Below are positions 45,499 through 56,200 of a stretch of 62,819 nt of DNA, one piece after another (within the stretch, counting starts at the first letter, position 1; every line of letters begins with the position of its first letter). The notes under the pieces are model-generated. The model was not told the origin of the DNA, did no database searches, and saw only the letters and a program-made list of their open reading frames with translations. The position numbers were made by a program, and so were the translations under genes. The DNA comes from Hyphomicrobiales bacterium (GTDB lineage Bacteria > Pseudomonadota > Alphaproteobacteria > Rhizobiales > Devosiaceae), in contig UCAU01000019.1 in the NCBI GenBank assembly GCA_900470445.1, forward strand, positions 1 through 62,819. The letters are read 5' to 3'.

Positions 45499-46260
45499 CT
45501 ACGTCTTGGGCAAGCCCTGCCGTAATTGGCTGAGGGCGGTGCGGATGTCGCGTTCGGTGTCCTTGAGGTGGAGGCGCATGGCTTCGGCGGCGGCGCGGCT
45601 ATTGCCTTGTCTGATATTATCGAGGATGCGCTGGTGGGCTTCGACGGTGTGGGCAAGGGTATGGCCGCGCTGTTCGTGGCCGCGGCGGCTGATGAAAAAA
45701 CCTTCGCGCAACGGCTGGGCCATGGCTTCGAAGAGATAGCCCAATACGCGATTGCCGCTGGCCAGGGCCACCGCTTCGTGGAAGCCGACATCGAAAGTGT
45801 GGAAGGCCAATTCCTGCTCTGGGGTGTCGAGGCCGGTGGCGAGGGTTTCGCGCATGCCTTCGAGGGCGCTTTCGATGGCGGTCTGGCCGGCACGGGTGGA
45901 GCGCTTGGCGGCAAGGGTCGCCGATTGGACCTCGAGGGAAAGCCGCACTTCGATCAGGTCGTAGAGGCCTTTGGGATCGTAGCGGATGATCGAGGTGAGG
46001 AAATCGGCAAAGGCGGCGCCGTCGGGTTCGCGCACCACGGCACGGCGGCCACGGGCGAGTTCGAGCAGGCCGCGGCCCTCGAGTAGTTTCACCGCCTCGC
46101 GAATCGTCAGGCGGCTGACCTCGTAGCGGCTGGCCAATTCGGCTTCGCTGGGCAGGCTGGTGCCCGGCACCAATTCACCCAGAATCATCTGGGCCAGGTC
46201 GTCCGCAACCACGCTTGCCGCCGATTGATCGGGGCGAGCATCCCCCTCGTGATTGACCAC
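45499..46260 (-). CDS. FadR-subfamily GntR transcriptional regulator
   Basis: A 253-residue GntR regulator: winged helix (about 18-80; LPSEAELASRYEVSRLTIREAVKLLEGRGLL) and an FCD effector domain (about 95-235) with the His/Asp metal-ligand pattern (FDVGFHEAV, HTLAHTVEAHQRIL). Such proteins respond to small acids or sugar acids. I chose GTG 46260 because AGGAGG stands just upstream; a longer ATG frame would ignore this. It is 41 bases upstream of the SorC regulator on the same strand, and divergent from the ChvE-Ggu operon, so it might control both. Confidence 0.87.
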   Translation of the reverse strand: MVNHEGDARPDQSAASVVADDLAQMILGELVPGTSLPSEAELASRYEVSRLTIREAVKLLEGRGLLELARGRRAVVREPDGAAFADFLTSIIRYDPKGLYDLIEVRLSLEVQSATLAAKRSTRAGQTAIESALEGMRETLATGLDTPEQELAFHTFDVGFHEAVALASGNRVLGYLFEAMAQPLREGFFISRRGHEQRGHTLAHTVEAHQRILDNIRQGNSRAAAEAMRLHLKDTERDIRTALSQLRQGLPKT

Positions 46261-46680
46261 TTTTCCTCCTGATATCTGATACCTTTGCATTCGCCGGGGC
46301 CGTTTGAACGGCGCCTCATGCGGATGTCCTCCGAAGGCAGACAGACGATATAGGGCGCAGCGATGCACCGCAACTGCGACTATTGTCGGGCAAGACACGG
46401 GCTTGTTAGCCACTTCCGACGGAAGCCGCTTTACAAAAGGTATCTGACTATTCTAGCTTCCGGGCGTGGGCTTGGGAGGGCCCAAACGGCAATCGCCGTT
46501 CCTTGTGGAGGATTTTCATGCAGCAACGAATGACGGCGTGCCTGCGGGTATTCGCCCGCTGTTACCCGTCGCGGGATCGGTCTCGATTTCCGCTGGTTGC
46601 GCCCTGCATGTCGAGCCGGCTCTCCCCTGACGACCATTCCAAAGCTTTATGAACTCGAAATACAAAAAGGGAGTCGAGAC
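46261..46680. promoter_or_regulatory. Divergent regulatory region between FadR-type regulator and first chvE
   Basis: No gene is seen in 420 bases. It contains a pair of related motifs, GGTATCAGATATCAG (minus strand, 46283-46269) and GGTATCTGACTATTC (plus, 46439-46453), candidates for operator sites of the GntR protein. GGCTTGGGAGGG at 46469-46480 recurs upstream of the second chvE-like gene (47904-47915). The ribosome site GGGAG is at 46669-46673. Confidence 0.5.
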
Positions 46681-47754
46681 GTGAAGGTTTTCAAAACGCT
46701 TGCCACCGTGCTGGCTGTCGGCGCAATGGCGCTGACTGCTTCGACGGCGGTCTTCGCCCAGGACAAGGGCCAGATCGGCATTGCCATGCCGACCCAGTCG
46801 TCGCTGCGCTGGATCTCGGACGGCAACGAACTCAAGGCCGCGCTGGAAGGCAAGGGCTACACCGTCGACCTGCAATATGCGGAAGACGATATCCCCAACC
46901 AGCTCGCCCAGATCGAAAATATGGTCACCAAGGGCGTCAAGGCCCTGGTGGTTGCCTCGATCGATGGCACTACGCTGAGCGCCGTGCTGCAGCAGGCCGC
47001 TGACGCCGGCATCAAGGTCATCGCTTATGACCGCCTGATCCGCGACACCGCCAATGTGGACTATTACACCACGTTCGACAATTTCCAGGTCGGCGTGCTG
47101 CAGGCCAACTCGATCCTCAAGGGTCTGGGTTACCCGGAAAAGCAGGGCCCGTTCAATATCGAGCTGTTCGGCGGTTCGCCCGACGATAACAACGCCTTCT
47201 TCTTCTATGACGGCGCGATGAGCGTGTTCCAGCCGCTGATCGATTCCGGCGTGCTGGTGGTCAAGTCCGGCCAGCAGGGCATGGACACTGTGGGTACCCT
47301 GCGTTGGGACGGTGCTGTCGCCCAGGCCCGCATGGACAATATCCTGTCCGCCAACTACTCGGACGGCTCGCGCGTTGACGCGGTCCTGTCCCCCTATGAC
47401 GGTCTGAGCCGCGGTATCATCTCGTCGCTGCGCGGCATTGGCTACGGCTCTGCCGACCAGCCTTGGCCGGTCATTTCGGGCCAGGATGCCGAAGCTCCGT
47501 CCGTCAAGGCAATCATTGCCGGCGAGCAGTACTCGACCGTCTACAAGGACACCCGCGAACTGGCCCGTGTCACTGGCGATCTGGTTGACACCGTGCTGAG
47601 CGGTGGCACGCCTGAGGGCCTGGACACCACGACCTACAACAATGGCGTCAAGGTCGTTCCTTCGATCCTGCTGACTCCCTATGAGGTCGACAAGTCGAAC
47701 TACCAGGAACTGGTGATCGACTCGGGTTACCTGAAGCCGGAAGACGTGCAGTAA
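46681..47754 (+). CDS. chvE: ChvE-like multiple-sugar-binding protein, copy 1
   Basis: Periplasmic sugar-binding protein of 357 residues (family of xylose/galactose/glucose-binding proteins). The signal peptide is [26 protein letters not shown]; the mature protein begins [18 protein letters not shown], then [19 protein letters not shown], the ChvE pattern. In Agrobacterium ChvE delivers monosaccharides to GguAB and also works with VirA. GTG start with GGGAG. It is about 87% identical by eye, in the mature part, to the next gene, and the signal peptides are unrelated. Followed by a terminator, so its transcript may end here most of the time. Confidence 0.9.
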   Translation: MKVFKTLATVLAVGAMALTASTAVFAQDKGQIGIAMPTQSSLRWISDGNELKAALEGKGYTVDLQYAEDDIPNQLAQIENMVTKGVKALVVASIDGTTLSAVLQQAADAGIKVIAYDRLIRDTANVDYYTTFDNFQVGVLQANSILKGLGYPEKQGPFNIELFGGSPDDNNAFFFYDGAMSVFQPLIDSGVLVVKSGQQGMDTVGTLRWDGAVAQARMDNILSANYSDGSRVDAVLSPYDGLSRGIISSLRGIGYGSADQPWPVISGQDAEAPSVKAIIAGEQYSTVYKDTRELARVTGDLVDTVLSGGTPEGLDTTTYNNGVKVVPSILLTPYEVDKSNYQELVIDSGYLKPEDVQ

Positions 47755-47776
47755 GCAGCTTGCTGCCTGAACAAAG

Positions 47777-47805
47777 GGCCCCGCGGCAACGCGGGGCCTC
47801 GTTTT
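47777..47805 (+). terminator. Terminator between the two chvE copies
   Basis: An 8-base perfect stem (47777-47784 with 47791-47798) with a six-base loop, followed by TCGTTTT, 22 bases after the copy 1 stop. Confidence 0.85.
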
Positions 47806-48066
47806 ATCTAACAAATTGAGGCACATCGAAATAATGAGCAAATCGATGCACGTACCTCAAAATTCTTGCGAAGGTTCATTGCGTGCCATATTCTCGAGTT
47901 GTTGGCTTGGGAGGGGCAAGGCGCAAAGCCGCCAACTGGATAGGTCAAGCAGACCCGGATCTGGTGTCGTGTAATCGGTTCGATCATTGCGCTGTCACAA
48001 TGCAATGACGAGCCTATTTTTGCGCGTTCCTGAACAAGACTGCACAACATCGTTAGGGAGAAAAGA
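47806..48066 (+). promoter_or_regulatory. Region with probable second promoter before chvE copy 2
   Basis: About 260 bases without a gene. Since a terminator precedes it, copy 2, gguA and gguB probably have their own promoter here. It shares GGCTTGGGAGGG (47904-47915) and a nearby TATTCT with the region before copy 1. GGGAG precedes the ATG. Confidence 0.5.
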
Positions 48067-49140
48067 ATGAACATTTTGAAATCGTTCGCCGCCGTCGCTT
48101 TGACGGGCGCGTTTGTGCTGGGCTCGGCGGGCCTGGTTGCCGCCCAGGACAAGGGCACGATCGGCATTTCCATGCCGGAGCAGACCACGCTGCGCTGGAA
48201 TTCGGATGGTGCCGAGCTCAAGTCGGCACTGGAAGCCAAGGGCTATACCGTCGACCTGCAATATGCCGGCGACGATATCCCGAACCAGCTCGCCCAGATC
48301 GAAAACATGGTCACCAAGGGCTCCAAGGCGCTGGTGATTGCGGCGCTGGACGGCACCACGCTGAGCGCCGTGCTCGAGCAGGCTGCGGCTGCCGGCGTCA
48401 AGGTCATCGCTTATGACCGCCTGATCCGCGACACCGCCAATGTCGATTATTACACCACGTTCGACAACTTCAAGGTTGGCGTGCTGCAGGCCAATTCGAT
48501 CCTCAAGGGCCTGGGTTATCCGGAAAAGCAGGGCCCGTTCAATATCGAGCTGTTCGGCGGTTCGCCCGACGACAACAACGCCTTCTTCTTCTATGACGGC
48601 GCCATGAGCGTGCTGCAGCCGCTGATCGATTCCGGCGTGCTGGTGGTCAAGTCCGGCCAGCAGGGCATGGACAAGGTGGGTACGCTGCGTTGGGACGGGG
48701 CGACTGCCCAGGCCCGCATGGATAACCTGCTCTCGGCCTATTATTCGGACGGCAGCCATGTCGATGCCGTGCTGTCGCCCAATGACGGCGTGGCACGTGG
48801 CATCATCTCCTCGCTCAAGGGCATTGGCTATGGCTCGGCCGATCTGGCCTATCCGATCATCTCGGGCCAGGACGCTGAAATCCCCTCGATCAAGGCGATC
48901 ATTGCCGGCGAGCAGTATTCCACCGTTTATAAGGATACGCGCGAACTGGCCCGGGTCACCGGCGATCTGGTCGATACCGTGTTGAGCGGCGCTACGCCCG
49001 AAGGGCTCGACACGACCACGTATAACAATGGTGTCAAGGTCGTACCCTCGATCCTTCTCACGCCCTATGAAGTGGACGCGGTCAACTACAAGGAACTCGT
49101 GGTTGACTCGGGCTACATCAAGGAAGAAGACCTGAAATAA
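48067..49140 (+). CDS. chvE: ChvE-like multiple-sugar-binding protein, copy 2
   Basis: A 357-residue periplasmic binding protein, gapless match to copy 1. The signal is [26 protein letters not shown]. The ligand frame ([30 protein letters not shown]) is conserved, while residues such as Ile/Asn in RWxSDG, the DQPWPV versus DLAYPI loop, and YDGLSR versus NDGVAR differ, so the two may have different sugar preferences or affinities. It is directly upstream of gguA, with a weak hairpin between, so it is the canonical partner of the transporter. GGGAG lies six bases before the ATG. Confidence 0.92.
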   Translation: MNILKSFAAVALTGAFVLGSAGLVAAQDKGTIGISMPEQTTLRWNSDGAELKSALEAKGYTVDLQYAGDDIPNQLAQIENMVTKGSKALVIAALDGTTLSAVLEQAAAAGVKVIAYDRLIRDTANVDYYTTFDNFKVGVLQANSILKGLGYPEKQGPFNIELFGGSPDDNNAFFFYDGAMSVLQPLIDSGVLVVKSGQQGMDKVGTLRWDGATAQARMDNLLSAYYSDGSHVDAVLSPNDGVARGIISSLKGIGYGSADLAYPIISGQDAEIPSIKAIIAGEQYSTVYKDTRELARVTGDLVDTVLSGATPEGLDTTTYNNGVKVVPSILLTPYEVDAVNYKELVVDSGYIKEEDLK

Positions 49141-49160
49141 AGACGATTGACCAAACCGGG

Positions 49161-49185
49161 GGCCCGCAGATAAAGCGGGCCTCTT
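49161..49185 (+). terminator. Attenuating hairpin between chvE copy 2 and gguA
   Basis: A 7-base stem (49161-49167 with 49175-49181) followed by TCTTT, 20 bases after the copy 2 stop and 31 bases before gguA. Probably partial: it would let more binding protein than transporter be made. Confidence 0.65.
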
Positions 49186-49215
49186 TCGAGCGACCCTACC
49201 GCCGGTGAGTGCAGT

Positions 49216-50748
49216 ATGACCGATACTATTCTAGAGATGCGCGGCATCACCAAGACGTTCCCGGGCGTCAAGGCGCTGCAGGACGTCAATCTCGATGTCC
49301 GCGAAGCCGAGATTCACGCCATCGTGGGCGAGAACGGCGCGGGCAAGTCGACCCTGATGAAGGTGCTCAGCGGGGTCTATCCGGCCGGCAGCTATGACGG
49401 GCAGATCATCTACAAGGGCCAGGAACAGAACTTCAAATCCATCCGCGACAGCGAGCATGTTGGCATTGTCATCATCCACCAGGAGCTGGCACTGGTGCCG
49501 CTGCTGTCGATCGCGGAAAACATCTTCCTGGGCAATGAACAGGCCAAGGGCGGCGTGATCGACTGGGACGAGACGCGCGACGGCGCGCGGAAGCTATTGT
49601 CCATGGTCGGGCTCAAGGAAGACCCCGATACGCTGGTGACCAATATCGGTGTGGGCAAGCAGCAATTGGTGGAGATCGCCAAGGCTTTGTCTAAAGAGGT
49701 CAAGCTGCTGATCCTGGACGAACCCACCGCCAGCCTCTCCGAAAAGGACAGCGCGGCTTTGCTCGACCTGCTGGTCGAGTTCCGGCGCCAGGGCATTACC
49801 TCGATCCTGATCTCGCACAAGCTCAACGAAATCAGCAAGGTCGCCGACCGGATCACCGTGATCCGCGACGGTCGCACCATCGAGACCATGAACAAGGAGC
49901 AGATCTCGGAAGACCGGATCATCACCTCAATGGTGGGCCGCTCGCTCGATGATCGCTATCCCAGCCGCACGCCGCAGATTGGCGAAGTGGTGTTCGAGGT
50001 CAAGAACTGGAGCGTCTATCACCCCCAGCATCGCGACCGGCAGGTGATCAAGAATATCGACCTGAACGTGCGCAAGGGCGAAGTGGTTGGCATTGCCGGG
50101 CTGATGGGCTCGGGCCGCACCGAATTCGCCATGAGCCTGTTCGGCAAATCCTATGGCCAGAAGATCTCCGGCGAAGTCTTCCTGCATGGCAAGAAGATCG
50201 ATACGTCCAGCGTCGGCAAGGCGGTCTCTCACGGCATCGCTTACGCGACCGAGGACCGCAAGACCTATGGCCTCAACCTGATCGACCACATCAAGAACAA
50301 TACGACCCTGGCTAATCTCGGGGGCGTGTCGCGCTTTGGGGTGATCGACGACCTAGCCGAACTCGACGCGGCCAATGACTACCGCAAGAAGACCAATATC
50401 CGCTCCTCGAGCGTCTATCAGGTGACGGGTAACCTGTCGGGTGGCAATCAGCAGAAGGTGGTGCTCAGCAAGTGGCTGTTCGCCAATCCCGAAGTGCTGA
50501 TCCTGGACGAGCCGACGCGCGGCATCGATGTCGGCGCGAAGTACGAAATCTACACCATCATCAACCAGCTGGCGGCGCAGGGTAAGGCAATCCTGGTCAT
50601 CTCCTCGGAAATGCCCGAACTGCTCGGCATCACCGACCGGCTTTACGTAATGAACGAAGGCCGCATGGTGGGCGAGATGCCCACTGCCGAGGCGAGCCAG
50701 GAAAAGATCATGCGCGCGATCGTTCGCGCGGAAGGGAAGGCATCATGA
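49216..50748 (+). CDS. gguA: Multiple-monosaccharide ABC transporter ATP-binding protein GguA
   Basis: A 510-residue double ATPase (CUT2, MglA/XylG type). The first cassette has Walker [13 protein letters not shown] and Walker [16 protein letters not shown]; the second has the degenerate [12 protein letters not shown] in place of Walker A, normal for the family, and an intact signature [15 protein letters not shown] with [13 protein letters not shown]. Together with GguB it imports xylose, galactose, glucose and arabinose. Its stop overlaps the gguB start by four bases (ATGA), coupling translation. Confidence 0.94.
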   Translation: MTDTILEMRGITKTFPGVKALQDVNLDVREAEIHAIVGENGAGKSTLMKVLSGVYPAGSYDGQIIYKGQEQNFKSIRDSEHVGIVIIHQELALVPLLSIAENIFLGNEQAKGGVIDWDETRDGARKLLSMVGLKEDPDTLVTNIGVGKQQLVEIAKALSKEVKLLILDEPTASLSEKDSAALLDLLVEFRRQGITSILISHKLNEISKVADRITVIRDGRTIETMNKEQISEDRIITSMVGRSLDDRYPSRTPQIGEVVFEVKNWSVYHPQHRDRQVIKNIDLNVRKGEVVGIAGLMGSGRTEFAMSLFGKSYGQKISGEVFLHGKKIDTSSVGKAVSHGIAYATEDRKTYGLNLIDHIKNNTTLANLGGVSRFGVIDDLAELDAANDYRKKTNIRSSSVYQVTGNLSGGNQQKVVLSKWLFANPEVLILDEPTRGIDVGAKYEIYTIINQLAAQGKAILVISSEMPELLGITDRLYVMNEGRMVGEMPTAEASQEKIMRAIVRAEGKAS

Positions 50749-52025
50749 CCACAGAAACTGCCCCGTCGGGCGTCACCGCAACCGGCGAAAAGGTCACGGT
50801 TCAGGAGCTCAGCGTGTGGGGCGCCCTGCAGGCCAATATGCGCGATTACGGCCTTATGCTGGCGCTCATCCTGATCATGCTGTTCTTCCAGTATTTTACT
50901 GGCGGCGTGCTGTTCAAGCCGGTCAACCTGACCAATATCATCCTGCAGAACAGCTATATCATCGTGATGGCGCTGGGCATGTTGCTGGTCATCGTGGCCG
51001 GCCATATCGATCTGTCCGTGGGCTCGGTTTCGGGCTTTGTCGGCGCCCTGGCCGCCATGCTGATGGTGGGCTGGCGCTTCCCGCCCGAATTGGCATTCCT
51101 CGCCAATCCCTTCGTTGCCGGGGCGATTTGTATCGTCGTGGGCGCGGTGATCGGGGCGGCGCAGGGGTATCTGATCGCCTATCACAAGATCCCCAGCTTC
51201 ATCGTGACGCTGGCCGGCATGCTGATCTTCAAGGGCCTGTCGCTGGCCATTCTGGCCGGCAAGTCGGTGGGTCCGTTCCCGGCCGAATTCCAGCTGCTGT
51301 CGGCTGGGTTCATCCCTGATCTGATCGGGCCGACCACGCTGGTCCCGGCCAGCGAAGGCGTGCAGCCGCTGGTGCTGCATACGACGAGCCTTGTCATCGC
51401 CATTGTCGGCGTGGTCGCCATGATCGCCTTTGCTATTCACGGCCGTTCCCGCCGCAAGGCGCGCGGCTATGAAAGCGAGCCGTTCGGCCTGTTCGTCGCC
51501 AAGAACCTGGTGGTGGCCGCCATCGTGCTGTTCTTTGGCTATATGCTGGCTTCCTATCGTGGCCTGCCGAACGTGCTGGTGGTGATGGCGCTGCTGATTG
51601 CGCTGTTCGTGTTCATCACCAAGCGCATGACCTTTGGTCGTCGCATCTATGCGCTGGGCGGTAACCTCAAGGCCGCGGCGCTGTCGGGCATCAAGACCGA
51701 ACGGCTGACCTTCTATGTGTTCGCCATCATGGGTGCGCTGGCCGCCTTGGCCGGCATGATCTATGCGGCCCGCCTCAACTCCGCCACGCCCAAAGCCGGG
51801 CAGGGGCTGGAGCTGGACGTGATCGCCTCGGTCTTCATCGGCGGCGCCTCGGCGCTGGGCGGTGTGGGCGCGGTGGCGGGCGCGGTGATCGGTGCTTTCA
51901 TCATGGGTGTGATGAACAACGGCATGTCGATCATGGGCGTCAACATCGATTGGCAGCAGATGATCAAGGGCATTGTGCTGCTCGCCGCGGTGTTCTTCGA
52001 TCTCTACAACAAGAACAAGGCCTGA
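50745..52025 (+). CDS. gguB: Multiple-monosaccharide ABC transporter permease GguB
   Basis: A 426-residue permease of the RbsC/XylH/MglC type with about ten helices; [20 protein letters not shown] is the conserved family motif in the first third, and [22 protein letters not shown] the glycine-rich C-terminal one. The long form (over 400 residues) is normal for XylH/GguB. It overlaps gguA by four bases and is the last gene of the operon, followed by a strong terminator. It probably works as a homodimer. Confidence 0.94.
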   Translation: MTTETAPSGVTATGEKVTVQELSVWGALQANMRDYGLMLALILIMLFFQYFTGGVLFKPVNLTNIILQNSYIIVMALGMLLVIVAGHIDLSVGSVSGFVGALAAMLMVGWRFPPELAFLANPFVAGAICIVVGAVIGAAQGYLIAYHKIPSFIVTLAGMLIFKGLSLAILAGKSVGPFPAEFQLLSAGFIPDLIGPTTLVPASEGVQPLVLHTTSLVIAIVGVVAMIAFAIHGRSRRKARGYESEPFGLFVAKNLVVAAIVLFFGYMLASYRGLPNVLVVMALLIALFVFITKRMTFGRRIYALGGNLKAAALSGIKTERLTFYVFAIMGALAALAGMIYAARLNSATPKAGQGLELDVIASVFIGGASALGGVGAVAGAVIGAFIMGVMNNGMSIMGVNIDWQQMIKGIVLLAAVFFDLYNKNKA

Positions 52026-52046
52026 TTTTTCAGGCTGAAATGACGA

Positions 52047-52075
52047 GGCCGTCGGGGTGACCCGGCGGCCTTTTC
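52047..52075 (+). terminator. Rho-independent terminator after gguB
   Basis: A 10-base stem (52047-52056 with 52061-52070, one G-U pair) with a GTGA loop, followed by TTTT, 21 bases after the gguB stop. Confidence 0.9.
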
Positions 52076-52162
52076 GTTGGCGGCGTTGATCTGGCGGGAC
52101 GCAGCGGCAATCATGACGCGGGACCCGACTCAAGGCGGGCAGCGCAAACTGATCGGCTCACC

Positions 52163-53212
52163 ATGCTTACTTATCTTTCCGAGTTCATCGCCCCGTTCTG
52201 GGGCCCGGCGCGATTGCTGGCCTCCTATCCGGTGCTGGCGGCATTGGGCGCGCTGCTATCGGCGACGCTGTCGTTGCTGATGCTGCCGCGGGTCTGGCAT
52301 GTGCTGACCAAGGACAAGGGGCGGGCGCATGCGGTCAATGCCGAGGAGAGCGTCGGCAAGCCGGTGGGGGTGGGCATTTTCATCGTGCTGATCACGGTGG
52401 GCGTGCTGCTGATCTGCCTGCCGTTTGATCCCAAACTGTATTTTTGCCTCGGGGCGCTGCTGATCGCTTCGGGCGTCGGGTATCTGGATGACAGCAAGCC
52501 GGGCGGGTTGAGCGAATTGACGCTGGGGCTGACGGATCTGGCGATCGCGCTGTTTGTCTGCGTGGTGCTGATGAATGGCGCCAATACCGAAATCTGGCTG
52601 CCGTTTACCTCGGCGCATTTCACGCTGCCGTGGTGGGGCGGGGTGCTGCTTTATACCCCCGTGGTGTGGCTGTGCATCAATGCGGTGAACTGCAATGACG
52701 GGGTGGATGGGGTGTCCGGCACGCTGTCGTCATTCACCATCTGCGTGCTGGGTTTCCTGCTGTATTTCGTGGTTGGCGATGTCACCAATGCGAAATACCT
52801 GCTGATCCCGTACAATCCCGATGCGGTCAGTTGGGCGCTGGCGGCGGCGGTGTTTTGCGGGGCCATTCTGGGCTATCTCTGGCACAATGCACCGCCCAGC
52901 GCGGCCCTGATGGGCGATGCGGGATCGCGGCCGATCGGGCTCTTTGTCGGCATGTGCGTGGTGGTCACCGGCAATCCGGCGACAGTGTTTTTCGTCGGGG
53001 CGCTGCTGTTGTTCAATGGGGCGACGGGGCTGGCCAAGGTCGCGCTGATGCGGCTGTTTGGGTGGCGGATATTGGGGTCGATCCGGTTTCCGTTCCATGA
53101 CCATGTGCGCAAGAACCTGCACTGGTCCAATGCGCAGGTGTTGCTGCGGTTTTTGCTCATTCATGTGGCCAGCATCTGGCTGCTGGTGATTTTGCTGATC
53201 AAGGTGCGGTAG
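52163..53212 (+). CDS. MraY-like phospho-sugar transferase paralogue
   Basis: A 349-residue protein with about ten membrane helices, of the polyprenyl-phosphate N-acetylhexosamine-1-phosphate transferase family. Family motifs: KPVGVGIF (in place of the KxGTPTMGG loop of MraY), GYLDDSKPGG with Asp109-Asp110, NCNDGVDGVSG, and GDAGSRPIGL. The C-terminal cytosolic motif reads FPFHDHVRKNLHW, where MraY has three His in a row; the middle one is Asp here. Canonical mraY normally sits with mur genes, which are absent, so this is likely a paralogue, perhaps for a surface glycan. A single gene with its own promoter. Confidence 0.8.
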   Translation: MLTYLSEFIAPFWGPARLLASYPVLAALGALLSATLSLLMLPRVWHVLTKDKGRAHAVNAEESVGKPVGVGIFIVLITVGVLLICLPFDPKLYFCLGALLIASGVGYLDDSKPGGLSELTLGLTDLAIALFVCVVLMNGANTEIWLPFTSAHFTLPWWGGVLLYTPVVWLCINAVNCNDGVDGVSGTLSSFTICVLGFLLYFVVGDVTNAKYLLIPYNPDAVSWALAAAVFCGAILGYLWHNAPPSAALMGDAGSRPIGLFVGMCVVVTGNPATVFFVGALLLFNGATGLAKVALMRLFGWRILGSIRFPFHDHVRKNLHWSNAQVLLRFLLIHVASIWLLVILLIKVR

Positions 53213-53215
53213 GGG

Positions 53216-56200
53216 TTATTCCGCCGGCTCCCCGATCCCGTTGGCCGCGTCCAGCTCCCGTTCGAGGCGGGCTTCTTCCTCGACTTTGGGTTTGCTGAAG
53301 CGGGCCATCAGGAGGTAGGCGACCGGGGTCAGGTAGAGGGTGGAGACGGCGGCAAAGCTCAGGCCGCCGACCATGACCCAGCCCAGGGCCGCGCGGGCTT
53401 CGGCGCCGGCGCCACTGGCGAGGACCAGGGGGAGGCCGCCCAGGATGGTGGCGATCATGGTCATCATCACCGGGCGGAGGCGGATATTGGAGGCTTCCTC
53501 GATCGCTTCGCGCACCGACATGCCGCGGTCGCGTAGCTGGTTGGCGAATTCGACGATCAGGATACCGTTCTTGGCCATGATGCCGACCACGAGCACCAGC
53601 CCGATCTGGCTGAAGATGTTGAGACTCCCGCCCGTCACCAATAGCGCATAGAGCGCTGCCGCCACGCCGAACGGCACGGTGGTCATGACGATGACGGCGC
53701 TCCAGACGCTCTCGAACTGGGCGGCGAGGACGAGCAGGATGATGACCAGCGCAAAGCCGAAGGTGACAAAGAGGCCGTTGGTGGATTCGCCCAGCGTCTT
53801 GGCTTCAGCCAGCGGCAGGATGGTAGTGCCCTCGGGCAGGATGGGGCGGGCCATTTCGAGCATCTGGTTATAGGCGTCGCCCAGCGCCATGCCGTCTTCG
53901 AGGCTTGCCGTGACATTGACTGCACGGCGCTGGGCCTCGCGGCGCAGGGTGGGGGGCACGGCGGATTCGGTGATGGTGGCGATGGTGGACATGGGCACAT
54001 AGCGCCCGTCGCCGGTGCGCACGAAGAGGCTTTCGAGGTCGCGGGGGTCGTTGATGGGGTTGCTGGTCGAGACCATGCGCACGGTGTAGCTGGTGTCATC
54101 GATGAAGACATTGCCGATATCACTGCCATCGATCATGGCCTGCATGGTGGAGGCCAGGCCATTGATATCGATGCCCAGCGCGTCGGCGCGTTCGCGATTG
54201 ACCACCAGGGTCAGCTGCGGCTGGGTGGTGTCGAAATTGACGGTGACGCGGCCAAAGCGGCCGTCTTCTTCCAGCAAGTCGGCGATGGATTCGGCGGTGT
54301 CGGCCAGCACGGTATAGTTGGAGCCGACCACGGCAAATTGCAGGCCGGAGCCGCCGCCGCGAATGCCCAGACTATTGCCCTGGCCCACTGAGGCGCGCAC
54401 GCCCGGCACCTGCGCCATCAGCGCGGTGATGTCGGCGGCAATCTGCTGCTGGCTGCGGGTGCGTTCGGACCAAGGGGCGAGCGTGAGGGTCAACGAACCG
54501 CCGCTGCCCCAGCCGGAGAGCACGAAAATGGAGCGCACTTCGCCGCTAGCGACGAAGGGCTGCAGCATGGTTTCGACCGTGGTGAGCTGGGTGCGGATAT
54601 AATCGAGGCTGGCCGTGGTGGGGGCCTGAATGCGGAGCTGGATTTGCGAGCGATCCTCGGGCGGGGTGATTTCCTGGCGCAGATTGCCATAGACGAAATA
54701 GGACGAGGCGGCGAACAGCAGGGCAATCAGCACGACGACAAAGGGATTGGCCAGCGCCACGCGAAGCGAGCTGCGATAGAAGCGGGCGCAGGCGCGGCCG
54801 AAGGCGCCCAGAATGCCGCCATGGCTTTTGTGCTCGCCCTGTTTGAGGAAGCGCGAGGCGATCATCGGGCCCATGGAGAGGGCAACGATGGAAGAGAGCA
54901 GCACGGCGATGGCAAGGGTGAAACCGAATTCGCGGAATAGGCGGCCGGTTTGTCCCGAGAGGAAGGACAGCGGGATGAACACCGCGGCGAGGGTCAGCGT
55001 CGTGGCGATGACGGCGAAGAACACTTCCTGCGTGCCCAGCACGGCAGCGGCGCGCGGACCGGCGCCCATGCCTTTGCGGCGCACGATATTTTCGAGCACG
55101 ACAATGGCGTCGTCGACCACGAGGCCCGTCGCTAATACCAGCGCGAGCAGCGTGATGATGTTGAGCGAAAAGCCCATGACGTAGATGCCGGCCACGGCGC
55201 CAAGCAGGGCGATGGGCATGGAGATGGCGGGAACGATGGTGGCGCGCCAATCGAGCAGGAAGAGGAAAATGATGGCGACGACAACGACCAGCGCCACGAC
55301 CAGCGCGACTTCGACCTCGTGCAGTGCGCCTTCGATGAAGACGGCATCGTCGCTCGAAATGGTCACCTGGACACCGGCGGGCAGCGTCTGGTTCAATACT
55401 TCGACGGCATTGTGAATGCCCTTGGAAATCTCGATCGTGTTGGACTGCGCCTGCCGCACGATGCCCAGGCCAATGCCCGGCTTGCCGTTGGAGCGGAGCG
55501 AAGAGGTGCTGGCCGAGGCGTCGAACACCACGCTGGCCACATCGCCCAATAGGGTGCGGCCCTTGATGACGATGTCCTCGAAATCCTGCGGGGTGGTGAC
55601 TTCGGAAATGGCGCGAACGGTGATGTTCTGGTTGGGGCCGTTGATCGAGCCGGTGGGGGTGTCGAGCGCGATAGTGGCGAGGGCGGTGCGGACGTCGGCG
55701 ACGGTCAGGCCGTGGCTGGCCAGCTTGATGGGATCGACATCGACATCGAAGGCGGTGTCGCGCGTGCCATAGACCTGTACTTCGGCGACGCCGGCGACGG
55801 CGCCGAGCCGCTCGGAGATCGTGTCTTCCACCAATTTGCTGAGATCGCCCATGCTCATGGCGTCGGACGTGACGGCCAGCTGCATCACCGGCTGGGCGTC
55901 GGAATCGGCCTTGAAGATCACCGGGTCATCGACGTCATCGGGCAGGGAGCGGCCGATGCGGCTGAGCGCGTCGCGCACGTCGGAGGTTGCGACATCGAGG
56001 TTCGTGCTGTCGGAAAATTCGAGGGTGACGCGGCTTTGGCCGGTCGAGGAGCTGGAGGAAATGCCGGTGACGCCCTGCACGCGAGCCACGGCGCCTTCCA
56101 CCACGGCGGTGATTTCGCGGTCCACGGTTTCGGCGGCCGCGCCGGTGAAGGTGGTGGAAATGGAGAGGACGGGTTGCTCGACGCTGGGCAGTTCGCGCAC

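Noticed and set aside
50643..52133. Minus-strand frame of 496 codons opposite gguB
   Set aside because: His/Gln/Asp-rich mirror of a membrane permease, a known artefact of reading hydrophobic codons backwards.
52163..53212. Canonical cell-wall mraY
   Set aside because: Altered loop and His motif, and no mur or fts genes adjacent; called a paralogue.
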